The notes: generated by a model not told the origin, from the sequence alone. Counted from the stretch's first letter, positions 6,017-12,317 are shown. The stretch is DNA of 12,317 nucleotides from Chloroflexota bacterium (GCA_026706395.1 JAPOYU010000166.1:1-12317), one strand, 5' to 3'. A program made the numbers and translations.

Positions 6017-7756
6017 ATGCCGATTCAGATATTGCCCGAAGATGTGGTCGCGCGCATCGCGGCCGGCGAAGCGGTTGAACGGCCCGCTTCGGCTGCTAAA
6101 GAACTCATCGAAAACGCCATAGACGCCGGCGCGACGTCAATTCAAGTCGAAGTCAGCGGCGGCGGACGCCGATTGCTGCGCATAAGCGATAACGGTATTG
6201 GCATGCGGTCGGAAGACGCGAAGCTGGCCTTCCGGCGTCATGCCACCAGCAAATTGCGAAACGCTGAGGAACTTCAAGCGCTTAAGACACTCGGCTTCCG
6301 AGGTGAGGCGCTGGCAAGCTTGGCAGCTGTGAGTCAAGCGAGAATCGTTACACGGCATCGCGAAGATACGATGGGAGTCATGCTTGAGTCAGTCGATGGC
6401 AGGTTGCAGTCGAAAGGCGTTGGCGCGCCCGCCGGCACGATCGTCACGATAGAGCATCTCTTTTATAACACGCCGGCCCGCCTGAAATTCCTCAAGAACG
6501 ACAGCACTGAGAAGCGTCATATTTATTGGGTGGTCGCTCGATATGCGATGGCTTATCCGGCTATCGCATTTGTGTTGAAGCAAGACGGCCGGGAGCGCCT
6601 GCATACATCCGGCAGCGGCAAGCTCGCCGATGTCGTAGCCACCGTTTATGGTCCGGAGGCTTTCAAGCGCATGGCCCCTGTCGAGGCCGATGGGGAATCC
6701 CGCCCGGGTAGGACGCGAATCGACGTCAAGGGCTTCACCTCGCTGCCGGAATTGAATCGCGCCAGGCGCGACCGCATCATCCTCTTTGTGAACGGCCGCG
6801 CGATTCAAGACAGCGCATTAACGCATGCTGTCATTCAAGCCTACGAAGGCTTGCTGAAGGCGGGCACGTTTCCCCTGGCGGTATTGCTCATTTCCACGCC
6901 AAGCGATTTCGTCGATGTAAACGTGCATCCGACCAAGGCAGAGGTACGCTTTCGCGAGCCGCAACAGGTTTTCCTGGTGGCGCAGCGAGCGGTGAGGGAG
7001 GCGCTCCAAGCATCCGGCGATGGCGATACGGTTGCGAGGACTGACCTGTGGTCTGGGAGCGGCTTTAGCGATCAATACTTGGATTACACTCGTCCCAAGC
7101 CCGATTGGCGGCGAATTGAGGGCGATGAATTATTTGATGATGCCGGTCTGAGCTACATTCCTGATGTGGCCGACCAGCCGGTGAAACCGCGGACTCTGCC
7201 GGTGCTGCGAGTAGTGGGCCAGGTGGGGGCGACGTACATTGTGTCTGAAGGGCCGGCGGGCTTGTATCTCATTGATCAGAACGCGGCCCACGAGCGGATT
7301 GTCCATGAAGAAATCTGCGAAGAGCTGAGGGCTGGTGATATAGCCGGCCAGCGGCTGGGTGAAAGCCAGACGGTCATGCTCTCGCCAAACGATAGCGACC
7401 TTTTGGCTAGTGTGAGCGATATCTTAAGCAAACTCGGATTTGAAATCGAGATATTTGGGCCGAATACATTCGTAATCCGCGCGATGCCGGCGCATGCCAA
7501 GGGTATCGAGGCTGGCGATCTGCTCCCGCGCATGTTGGATCATCTGCGCCGGTCGAAGCGTGAAATCGAAGATGGGGTCGCTGCGCTCGCGTCTGCTGCG
7601 GCTTTGCGCCGTGGTCAAGTCATGCCGGACGAGGATATGCGGGTGCTCGTCGCCAAGCTTGAGCGATGCCCCGATCCGCTTACGTCGCCAAGCGGACGGA
7701 GGGTGCTCATTCACTTGAGCAGCGAGCAATTGGCGGACGAATTTGGGCGCGGCTGA
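6017..7756 (+). CDS. mutL: DNA mismatch repair protein MutL, endonuclease site apparently degenerate
   Basis: The 579-residue MutL links MutS mismatch recognition to strand removal. The N-terminal GHKL ATPase is textbook: ILPEDVVARIAAGEAVERP at 5-23, catalytic Glu29 and Mg-binding Asn33 in KELIENAIDAGAT, DNGIGM at 58-63, and TLGFRGEAL at 91-99. The transducer domain follows (FVNGRAIQD, then DVNVHPTKAEVRF at 300-312). A charged linker (about 330-395) leads to the C-terminal dimerisation domain. There the usual DQHAAxERxxxE motif reads DQNAAHERIVHEE (420-432), the ACK segment is AS (525-526), and CPHGRP is SPSGRR (557-562). Four metal-ligand positions of nuclease-type MutL are thus changed, while Glu426 is kept. 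The start ATG has no clear Shine-Dalgarno sequence, but the N-terminus matches the family exactly. The stop abuts that of the convergent kinase gene. Confidence 0.97.
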   Translation: MPIQILPEDVVARIAAGEAVERPASAAKELIENAIDAGATSIQVEVSGGGRRLLRISDNGIGMRSEDAKLAFRRHATSKLRNAEELQALKTLGFRGEALASLAAVSQARIVTRHREDTMGVMLESVDGRLQSKGVGAPAGTIVTIEHLFYNTPARLKFLKNDSTEKRHIYWVVARYAMAYPAIAFVLKQDGRERLHTSGSGKLADVVATVYGPEAFKRMAPVEADGESRPGRTRIDVKGFTSLPELNRARRDRIILFVNGRAIQDSALTHAVIQAYEGLLKAGTFPLAVLLISTPSDFVDVNVHPTKAEVRFREPQQVFLVAQRAVREALQASGDGDTVARTDLWSGSGFSDQYLDYTRPKPDWRRIEGDELFDDAGLSYIPDVADQPVKPRTLPVLRVVGQVGATYIVSEGPAGLYLIDQNAAHERIVHEEICEELRAGDIAGQRLGESQTVMLSPNDSDLLASVSDILSKLGFEIEIFGPNTFVIRAMPAHAKGIEAGDLLPRMLDHLRRSKREIEDGVAALASAAALRRGQVMPDEDMRVLVAKLERCPDPLTSPSGRRVLIHLSSEQLADEFGRG

Positions 7757-9007
7757 TTATTGTAACAGCGGGAATACACCCAGCAAGTATAGTGGAACCA
7801 AGCCCGCTACCGCCAGAAACGCCAAAATGACCAAGAGAATCGTAACAAAATCGGCGCCTTCGCGCCTGGCTTGTCGTTGCGGCAAGAAGGGTCCGCTGTA
7901 GCCGCCGGTGGCGTCGATGTTGATTGTGCCGTCCGGGTTGAAAAGCGGGTTTGGCGGGCCCGGTATCGAAGCTGCCTCGTCGGATTGATCAACAGGGCGG
8001 TTGCCGCTCCCCGCTGGATCGCTGCCTTGCGTCGCCACTGGAGCGCGACGTACGGGCACGGGCGGCGACGGGACCACGCCGGGCGATCGCGGCTGCACAG
8101 TAGGTTGCTTCGGCGAGGCAGGCTGCTGCCCGACTGCTGTCGGCGGCGCCATCCTGCCGGCGGCCTGAGGCGGAGCGCTGCGCCGGCGCTCGCGAATCTG
8201 CTGCAGGATATGCCCGAGTTGATCGGCGTGATTGTAGCGATCATTCGGGCGCTTGCTCATCACCTTGGCGATCACATTGCTGAGTTCGATTGGCAGCTCC
8301 GGGTTCAGCTCGATCGCTCGCGGGATCTCCGCTTGGAGATGCGCTAATGCCAACTCGCGCTGAGTTCTGCCGACGAAGGGCAAGCGTCCAGTGACCATTT
8401 CAAACAGCACGATGCCTATGGAATAGACATCGGATGCAGGCGTCGGCTTCTCTCCGCGCGCCTGTTCCGGCGCGAAGTAATGCGGGCTGCCCCAAACGAC
8501 TTCGCTGCGCGTCTGTGGCAGTGTATCGGTGAGGGCTTGAGCGATGCCGAAGTCGGTGACCTTGACGACGCCATCCCGGTTGATAAGGATATTCTGCGGC
8601 TTGACGTCGGCGTGAACCAGCTTGGAGCGATGGGCGAAACCGAGCGCTGCGCAAATCTGGATACCCAGGTCCAGCGCCTTGTCTAGAGGGAGAGCGCCGC
8701 GCGTCTTAATCAACTTCTTGAGATCATCGCCTTCGATCATCTCCATGACGATGTAATGCGTTGCGCCGTCGCTGCCCACATCGTGCACGGTTACGATGTT
8801 GGGGTGCGACATCATGGCGAAGGTGCGCGCTTCCTGCTGGAATTTCTCCAGGAGCTCGGCGTCTTTGGTCAGATTGGGACGAAGGATCTTTACCGCGACC
8901 ATGCGACCGAGGGAGCGGTCGAGCGCCCGGTATATGACGGACATCCCGCCCGAGCCTTGCTGCGCGACAAGCTCGTAACGTTGATTCAGCAGTGTCTCAC
9001 CTGGCAT
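7757..9007 (-). CDS. Hanks-type (PknB-like) Ser/Thr protein kinase with a C-terminal membrane anchor
   Basis: The 416-residue kinase phosphorylates Ser/Thr residues of unknown targets. The kinase domain spans about 11-270: glycine loop GSGGMSVIYRA (18-28), ATP-binding Lys40 in VAVKIL, helix-C Glu59, catalytic loop HADVKPQN (132-139, Asp134), DFG at 152-154, and APE at 179-181. The activation segment between DFG and APE has several Thr/Ser that could be autophosphorylated. HRD is replaced by HAD, so it is a non-RD kinase although the catalytic Asp is intact. A Pro/Gln/Ala-rich juxtamembrane stretch (about 275-385) ends in one transmembrane helix (about 388-410). Only a few residues follow it, so there is no PASTA or other external sensor. 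The start ATG has GAGG seven bases upstream (9018-9015). It follows dgt by 13 bases and is probably co-transcribed with it. No link to the LysM proteins is shown by the sequence. Confidence 0.95.
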   Translation of the reverse strand: MPGETLLNQRYELVAQQGSGGMSVIYRALDRSLGRMVAVKILRPNLTKDAELLEKFQQEARTFAMMSHPNIVTVHDVGSDGATHYIVMEMIEGDDLKKLIKTRGALPLDKALDLGIQICAALGFAHRSKLVHADVKPQNILINRDGVVKVTDFGIAQALTDTLPQTRSEVVWGSPHYFAPEQARGEKPTPASDVYSIGIVLFEMVTGRLPFVGRTQRELALAHLQAEIPRAIELNPELPIELSNVIAKVMSKRPNDRYNHADQLGHILQQIRERRRSAPPQAAGRMAPPTAVGQQPASPKQPTVQPRSPGVVPSPPVPVRRAPVATQGSDPAGSGNRPVDQSDEAASIPGPPNPLFNPDGTINIDATGGYSGPFLPQRQARREGADFVTILLVILAFLAVAGLVPLYLLGVFPLLQ

Positions 9008-9020
9008 TCGGTAACCTCAT

Positions 9021-10172
9021 CTACGGTCGTGAAATCGGGTCAAAGAGCTGCCGGAATTCCTGCAAGGCGCTGCGGTCGGTTAAGCTGGCGATGTAATCGG
9101 CAATCACACGATGCGTCGATTCCAATTCCAGTTTGGCGCGGTAGACCTCGGGGAGTTGGCGCGGCTCCTTGATGTAGCTGGCGAAGAGCGCCTGAAGGAA
9201 ATGCTCGGCGCGCGTCTGCATTCTGACTATGCGATAGTGTCGATACATGGCGTGAAACAGAAAGTCTTTGAGTTCGGCGTTTAATGCTTGCTGCTTATCA
9301 CTGTGGCGCAAGACCGCTTGGCTGTGGTTTTGGACATCTAGCGATGACGTCGGCTGAAGCGCGTCCAACCGGCGCTCCGCTTCAAAGAGCACATCATCGA
9401 CAAGAAGACCAACCAATTCGCGAATGATCTGATGCCTAGACACATCATCGAGATTCGTACCGGTCCAATTGAGACGATCCGCGACCTGGCGCCATAGCGC
9501 TAGCTCAGTTACCTGCTCAATGCTAATCAATCCAGCTTGCAAGCCATCGTCGAGATCATGCGCGTTGTAGGCGAGTTCGTCGGCTATGTTGGCGATTTGC
9601 GCTTCCATGCTGGCGCCGGTATCGTGGGCAATGCCGCTGTATGCGCGCCGGTCATAACTGGTTTCGTGCTTGGCGATGCCTTCGAGCGTCTCCAACGTGA
9701 GGTTCAGGCCCTGCCACTTCGGATATCGCTGTTCCAGCTTGGTGACCACGCGATAGCTCTGATGGTTGTGATTGAAGCCGCCATGATCGGACATTAGCTC
9801 ATCGAGCACGTCCTCACCGGCATGGCCAAAAGGGGGGTGACCCAAGTCATGCGCCAGGCAAATCGCCTCAACCAAATCCTCGTTGACGCCCAACGCGCGC
9901 GCCAGTGTCCGTCCGATCTGCGCCACCTCCAGCGTATGCGTCAGGCGTGTGCGATAATAGTCGCCGGCGTCATTGACGAAGACCTGTGTCTTGTATTCCA
10001 GCAGGCGGAAGGCGGCAGAATGCACGATACGATCGCGGTCGCGCTGGAATGCAGTCCGATACCGTGGTTCCGCCTCGTGGTGCACGCGTCCGCGAGAGTC
10101 GCCGCTGAACAAGGCGAAACTCGCCAGTGACATCCGTTCGTTCTGTTCCAGCGCCGATCGGCGCGATGGCAT
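9021..10172 (-). CDS. dgt: Deoxyguanosinetriphosphate triphosphohydrolase-like HD-domain protein
   Basis: The product hydrolyses dGTP (and in many homologues other dNTPs) to the deoxynucleoside and tripolyphosphate, limiting the dNTP pool. From the chosen start it has 383 residues. Visible family signatures are LASFALFSGDSRGR (16-29), YRTAFQRDRDRIVHSAAFR, LEYKTQVF, RLTHTLEVAQIGRTLA (metal ligand His79), ICLAHDLGHPPFGHAGE (HD pair His108-Asp109), and ADELAYNAHDLDDG (Asp206). The order H...HD...D is complete, so activity is expected. I chose the ATG at 10172 because GGGAG (10182-10178) precedes it by five bases and the resulting N-terminus matches the family. A longer form from the ATG at 10220 is in frame but has no ribosome-binding site. 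It overlaps the TAGAAT -10 and an inverted repeat. The stop TAG is 13 bases before the kinase start, so the two genes are likely one operon. Confidence 0.94.
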   Translation of the reverse strand: MPSRRSALEQNERMSLASFALFSGDSRGRVHHEAEPRYRTAFQRDRDRIVHSAAFRLLEYKTQVFVNDAGDYYRTRLTHTLEVAQIGRTLARALGVNEDLVEAICLAHDLGHPPFGHAGEDVLDELMSDHGGFNHNHQSYRVVTKLEQRYPKWQGLNLTLETLEGIAKHETSYDRRAYSGIAHDTGASMEAQIANIADELAYNAHDLDDGLQAGLISIEQVTELALWRQVADRLNWTGTNLDDVSRHQIIRELVGLLVDDVLFEAERRLDALQPTSSLDVQNHSQAVLRHSDKQQALNAELKDFLFHAMYRHYRIVRMQTRAEHFLQALFASYIKEPRQLPEVYRAKLELESTHRVIADYIASLTDRSALQEFRQLFDPISRP

Positions 10173-10191
10173 GATTGCTCCCATAAACACT

Positions 10192-10213
10192 ATTCTAATA
10201 TTCGTGGACGAAT
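10192..10213 (-). promoter_or_regulatory. Possible dgt promoter with operator-like inverted repeat
   Basis: The minus strand has TAGAAT at 10197-10192 (5 of 6 to the -10). Just upstream is the inverted repeat ATTCGT-CC-ACGAAT (10213-10200), which would occupy the spacer, a usual place for a repressor site. No convincing -35 hexamer is seen. The placement depends on dgt starting at 10172 rather than 10220. Confidence 0.35.
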
Positions 10214-10259
10214 CGCGCATGTTGAAGGCGATACGGAATACATACGAGGCGAATTACGC

Positions 10260-10265
10260 TAGAAT
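10260..10265 (+). promoter_or_regulatory. Possible -10 element of the SAM hydrolase gene
   Basis: TAGAAT matches five of six bases of the -10 consensus, 30 bases before the ATG at 10296. The hexamer 17 bases upstream (AATACA at 10237-10242) is a poor -35. The same TAGAAT hexamer occurs on the opposite strand at 10197-10192, facing away. Confidence 0.35.
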
Positions 10266-10295
10266 CCTTTGTAAGCTGTTCTATCTGATGAGAAA

Positions 10296-11150
10296 ATGGA
10301 CATGCTGAAGACAATCGCGCTCTTGACCGATTTCGGCTTGGAAGACATCTACGTCGGCGTTATGAAAGCGGTGATTTCGGATACTTGCCCGGGCGTACAA
10401 ATCGTAGACATAACGCATGCGATTCAGCCACAGAACGTGCGCGAAGCCGCCTTTGCTTTGCTGAATAGCTACCGGTACTTCGGCGCAGGCACGGTATTCT
10501 GCGCGGTGGTAGATCCCGGTGTTGGCAGCGCGCGGCTGCCCATCGCTGTCGCGAACGAGCGATACACGTTTGTCGCGCCGGACAACGGCATCTTAAGCTA
10601 TGCGCTTGCAAACCTGGAAACCGACAATCGGGCGGTGAAGCTAGAGAATTCCGCCTATTTCGCTGAACGTATCAGCCGCACATTTCACGGACGCGACATT
10701 TTTGCGCATGCCGCGGCACATTTGGCGAAAACACCATCGGTCTTGGCTGACCTGGGCGACGCCGTCACAAGCATCGTCACTTTCGCGACACCCCAGATGA
10801 GTTACGCTCGCCATCGTCTAATAGGAGAAGTGATGCACATCGATCACTTCGGCAATATTATCACCAGCATCGGCGCATTTAATTGGGAAGATGACGATAC
10901 GCTGCGGCTTTCGCCAATGTGGGGCGAGGAGATTCCGCCATTGCAACTGAGCGCCAACCATGCGCATGTCACGATCCACAGTCACACAGCGCACCACATC
11001 TCCCACGCCTATCATGAAGTGCCGCTCGGGGCGATCCTGGCGCAAATCGACAGCAATGGATTCCTTGAGATCAGCGCGAATCAAGATGATGCCGCGGCAA
11101 GGCTCGACGTCCAGATAGGTGACAAGGTGATGCTCAGGCTTACTGACTGA
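10296..11150 (+). CDS. S-adenosyl-L-methionine hydrolase (adenosine-forming), DUF62 family
   Basis: The 284-residue protein belongs to the DUF62 / SAM hydroxide adenosyltransferase family, which uses water to split S-adenosylmethionine into adenosine and methionine. The family signatures are all present in order: TDFGLEDIYVGVMKAVI (11-27), VDITHAIQP (37-45), FCAVVDPGVGSAR (68-80), FVAPDNGIL (92-100), SRTFHGRDIFAHAAAHLA (127-144), and the C-terminal GEVMHIDHFGNIITSIG (177-193). The proposed catalytic triad Asp-Arg-His is present as Asp73, Arg80 and His131. It is probably a hydrolase, not a fluorinase or chlorinase, judging from the triad and from the absence, as far as I can see, of the extra loop of those halogenases. 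The chosen ATG has only a weak GAG three bases upstream. The ATG at 10302 (MLKTIALLTDFG) has better spacing and is a fair alternative. Its physiological role in bacteria is unsettled. No clear terminator follows. Confidence 0.95.
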   Translation: MDMLKTIALLTDFGLEDIYVGVMKAVISDTCPGVQIVDITHAIQPQNVREAAFALLNSYRYFGAGTVFCAVVDPGVGSARLPIAVANERYTFVAPDNGILSYALANLETDNRAVKLENSAYFAERISRTFHGRDIFAHAAAHLAKTPSVLADLGDAVTSIVTFATPQMSYARHRLIGEVMHIDHFGNIITSIGAFNWEDDDTLRLSPMWGEEIPPLQLSANHAHVTIHSHTAHHISHAYHEVPLGAILAQIDSNGFLEISANQDDAAARLDVQIGDKVMLRLTD

Positions 11151-11181
11151 GGCGCGAAAGCTTGGGTTAGTGGACGAGTAT

Positions 11182-11210
11182 TTGACACACCCGCATAAAT
11201 GTGCTCAAAT
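11182..11210 (+). promoter_or_regulatory. Probable promoter of the solute-binding protein gene
   Basis: A perfect TTGACA -35 at 11182-11187 is followed after exactly 17 bases by TCAAAT at 11205-11210 (4 of 6). Transcription would begin near 11217, about 305 bases before the ATG. Confidence 0.55.
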
Positions 11211-11234
11211 CTGCCGCAAATCGATAAATGTTTG

Positions 11235-11271
11235 GAACACAGTGTTTATGGCATTGGCGGTGTTCTGTGTT
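11235..11271 (+). repeat. Inverted repeat with two alternative pairings
   Basis: AACACAG (11236-11242) can pair with CTGTGTT (11265-11271). Alternatively GAACAC (11235-11240) can pair with GTGTTC (11260-11265). The segment AACACAGTGTT (11236-11246) is itself nearly palindromic. The two pairings share arms and exclude each other. Confidence 0.5.
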
Positions 11272-11282
11272 GAAAAGTTGCG

Positions 11283-11337
11283 GCTCTGTATTTCTCCTGC
11301 TGCTGTTCAACTAATGTCACGATTCAGGCTACAGAGC
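11283..11337 (+). repeat. Eight-base inverted repeat in the leader
   Basis: GCTCTGTA at 11283-11290 and TACAGAGC at 11330-11337 are exact reverse complements separated by 39 bases. A G-U pair can extend the stem outwards by one. No T-run follows, so it is not an intrinsic terminator. Confidence 0.5.
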
Positions 11338-11509
11338 TTCTGCTTCTGTGCAGTCGGATTCGTTGTCGTATGCCTGCTATTGCGTGTGCTTACCGGCCGG
11401 CGGAAGGACTTGCCTATGCAATAAGTTGAAAGGGTGTGAAGCGGGGTTCTCTGCAATCGTATGCTTGAACTCATGCCTCGTGACAAATCGATCAGCAATT
11501 GATTCCTAT

Positions 11510-11514
11510 AGGAG
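11510..11514 (+). promoter_or_regulatory. Ribosome-binding site of the solute-binding protein gene
   Basis: AGGAG lies eight bases before the ATG at 11523, an optimal arrangement that confirms this start. Confidence 0.8.
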
Positions 11515-11522
11515 AAACTGTA

Positions 11523-12317
11523 ATGAAGAAATACGCTCTTGGATTGGTAATGATCTTGCTGCTGGTGTTTTCGGCCGGCGGCGCAATGGCGCAAGATGTC
11601 GTGCTGGAGTTCCAGCAATGGTGGGAGCCGGAACTGCCGGAAGGTTCTTTCCGCGCGATCTTGGACGATTTTGAAGCAGCCAACCCGGGCATCAGGGTTG
11701 AGACGATCAGCGGGCCCTACCTGACCACGAAGGACCAGATCATCGCGAGCGCGGCGACCGGTACGATGGCCGATGTCGTCGGCCTGGATGGCGCCTGGGT
11801 GAATGTCTTGTGGAAGCAAGGCGCCCTGCATAGTCTGACTCAGGCCATGGCCGACGCAATGTACGATGACAGTGAATTGGCGGCGCAGATTCAGCTGGCT
11901 GGTGAGACCTACATGATCCCCATCGCCAACTTTATCTATCCGGTCTTCGTCAATCTTGACATGCTGGGAGCAGCCGGTATTGATCCGCCGTCGACGCGCG
12001 CCGAATTCGCCGCCGCGGCCGAAGCACTGACGGACCCCGATAACAACGTCTACGGCTGGGCACAGCCGCTTTCGCTGGAGCAGCCCAACGGCATCCAAAA
12101 CGACACGATGTCCTGGCTCTGGGCCACTGGCGGCAGCATGCTCGATGATATGGGGCAGCCAAACCTGGCCGGCAACGAGCAGTTGGCGGAAACCATGGCT
12201 TACATCAAGAGCCTGCATGACGCTGGCGTAGTCGCGCCCGGCGCTTTCGCGATGAAGGAGAATGAAAAGGTCGAAGAATTCGTGAACGAGCGCGTCGCCA
12301 TGATCATCAACACGCTG
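11523..12317 (+). CDS. ABC sugar-transporter solute-binding protein (family 1), truncated by the window end
   Basis: An open frame of 265 codons runs to the last base with no stop, so the C-terminal part is missing. It encodes an extracytoplasmic solute-binding protein of the family 1 type (SBP_bac_1), which delivers a sugar or related solute to an ABC importer of the CUT1 class. The N-terminus MKKYALGLVMILLLVFSAGG has a Lys-rich start and hydrophobic core, followed by an AMA-QD signal peptidase I site after residue 23. No lipobox cysteine is present. The mature part starts with a beta strand (VVLEFQQWW), then ILDDFEAANPGIRVE, DQIIASAATGTMADVVGLDG, WKQGALHSL, and YMIPIANFIYPVFVNLDMLGAAGIDPP. 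All are typical of this family (helix 1, hinge and ligand-cleft elements). Around residues 180-215, MSWLWATGGSML is the usual conserved stretch. The substrate cannot be told. Permease genes are expected just to the right. Confidence 0.93.
   Translation, partial: MKKYALGLVMILLLVFSAGGAMAQDVVLEFQQWWEPELPEGSFRAILDDFEAANPGIRVETISGPYLTTKDQIIASAATGTMADVVGLDGAWVNVLWKQGALHSLTQAMADAMYDDSELAAQIQLAGETYMIPIANFIYPVFVNLDMLGAAGIDPPSTRAEFAAAAEALTDPDNNVYGWAQPLSLEQPNGIQNDTMSWLWATGGSMLDDMGQPNLAGNEQLAETMAYIKSLHDAGVVAPGAFAMKENEKVEEFVNERVAMIINTL

Larger units (their letters stand above)
11151..11522 (+). other. Non-coding region upstream of the solute-binding protein gene
   Basis: No convincing gene is seen in these 372 bases. 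The one frame on the same strand that spans them (GTG at 11170 to 11424) has no ribosome-binding site and reads as low-complexity, Cys-rich sequence unlike its neighbours. The region holds a near-consensus promoter at its left end, two or more inverted repeats, the self-complementary CCGGCCGG at 11393-11400, and the ribosome-binding site of the next gene. If the promoter is used, most of it would be a long untranslated leader. Confidence 0.6.

Noticed and set aside
10173..10220. ATG at 10220 as the dgt start
   Set aside because: No ribosome-binding site precedes it, the extra 16 residues are not typical of the family, and GGGAG five bases before 10172 supports the shorter form. Not fully excluded.
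11393..11400. CCGGCCGG palindrome as an operator or restriction-related site
   Set aside because: A single eight-base GC palindrome is expected by chance in DNA of this composition, and nothing around it supports a function.
11170..11424. An 84-codon GTG-started frame in the region before the solute-binding protein gene
   Set aside because: No ribosome-binding site, Cys-rich composition unlike the neighbours, and the best promoter of the region lies inside it. A hydrophobic stretch near its end is not enough to call a gene.
11307..12218. A 303-codon open frame on the minus strand
   Set aside because: It lies antisense to the solute-binding protein gene, whose frame has a signal peptide, good ribosome-binding site and family motifs. 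The antisense product is His/Arg/Gly-rich with no recognisable domain, as expected for a shadow of GC-rich coding DNA.
1..12317. CRISPR arrays, insertion sequences, attachment sites, toxin-antitoxin or phage-defence genes
   Set aside because: I looked for regularly spaced repeats, terminal inverted repeats with transposase motifs and small paired genes and saw none. The window is ordinary chromosomal DNA in this respect.

Overview
The window (12,317 bases, moderately GC-rich) looks like chromosomal DNA of an uncultured Chloroflexota-like bacterium. This is an inference from content: Thr/Pro-linked LysM envelope proteins, a membrane-tethered Hanks-type kinase with an HAD catalytic loop, a T-box-controlled valS and a family 1 sugar-binding protein. 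No sequence search was possible. Nothing points to phage, plasmid or transposon DNA.

Layout. At the left edge (3-230, +) lies the C-terminal end of what looks like a glycoside-hydrolase-type protein, whose reading frame is broken by a TAA codon at 30-32. Facing it is a minus-strand block. Read in the direction of transcription it holds tRNA-Thr(CGT) (5891-5819), a promoter and a complete valine T-box leader (about 5772-5525), valS (5500-2855), and then two related genes that overlap by one base (2741-1434 and 1434-334). These two encode envelope proteins with two LysM-like domains and a C-terminal beta-sandwich-like domain. One is anchored by a transmembrane helix behind a cytoplasmic zinc ribbon, the other by a lipobox.

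From a divergent promoter region (5892-6016), mutL (6017-7756, +) runs rightwards and ends exactly where a convergent Ser/Thr kinase gene (9007-7757, -) ends, with no base between the stop codons. The kinase follows a dGTP triphosphohydrolase gene (dgt-like, 10172-9021, -) by 13 bases, and the two probably form an operon. Divergent from dgt is a gene for a DUF62-family S-adenosylmethionine hydrolase (10296-11150, +). After 372 bases of apparently non-coding DNA with a good promoter and several inverted repeats, the start of an ABC sugar-transporter solute-binding protein (11523 to the window end, +) is cut by the window edge.

How the parts fit. valS is controlled by uncharged tRNA-Val: the specifier codon is GUC and the UGGU bulge fits an ACCA tRNA end. 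mutL (mismatch repair) and dgt (dNTP pool) both bear on replication fidelity, but they are in different transcription units. The kinase and the LysM pair may belong to cell-envelope signalling, but no direct link is visible. The observations most worth following up are the MutL whose C-terminal metal ligands are all but one replaced, the LysM pair with a shared C-x10-C insertion, and the long structured leader before the solute-binding protein gene.
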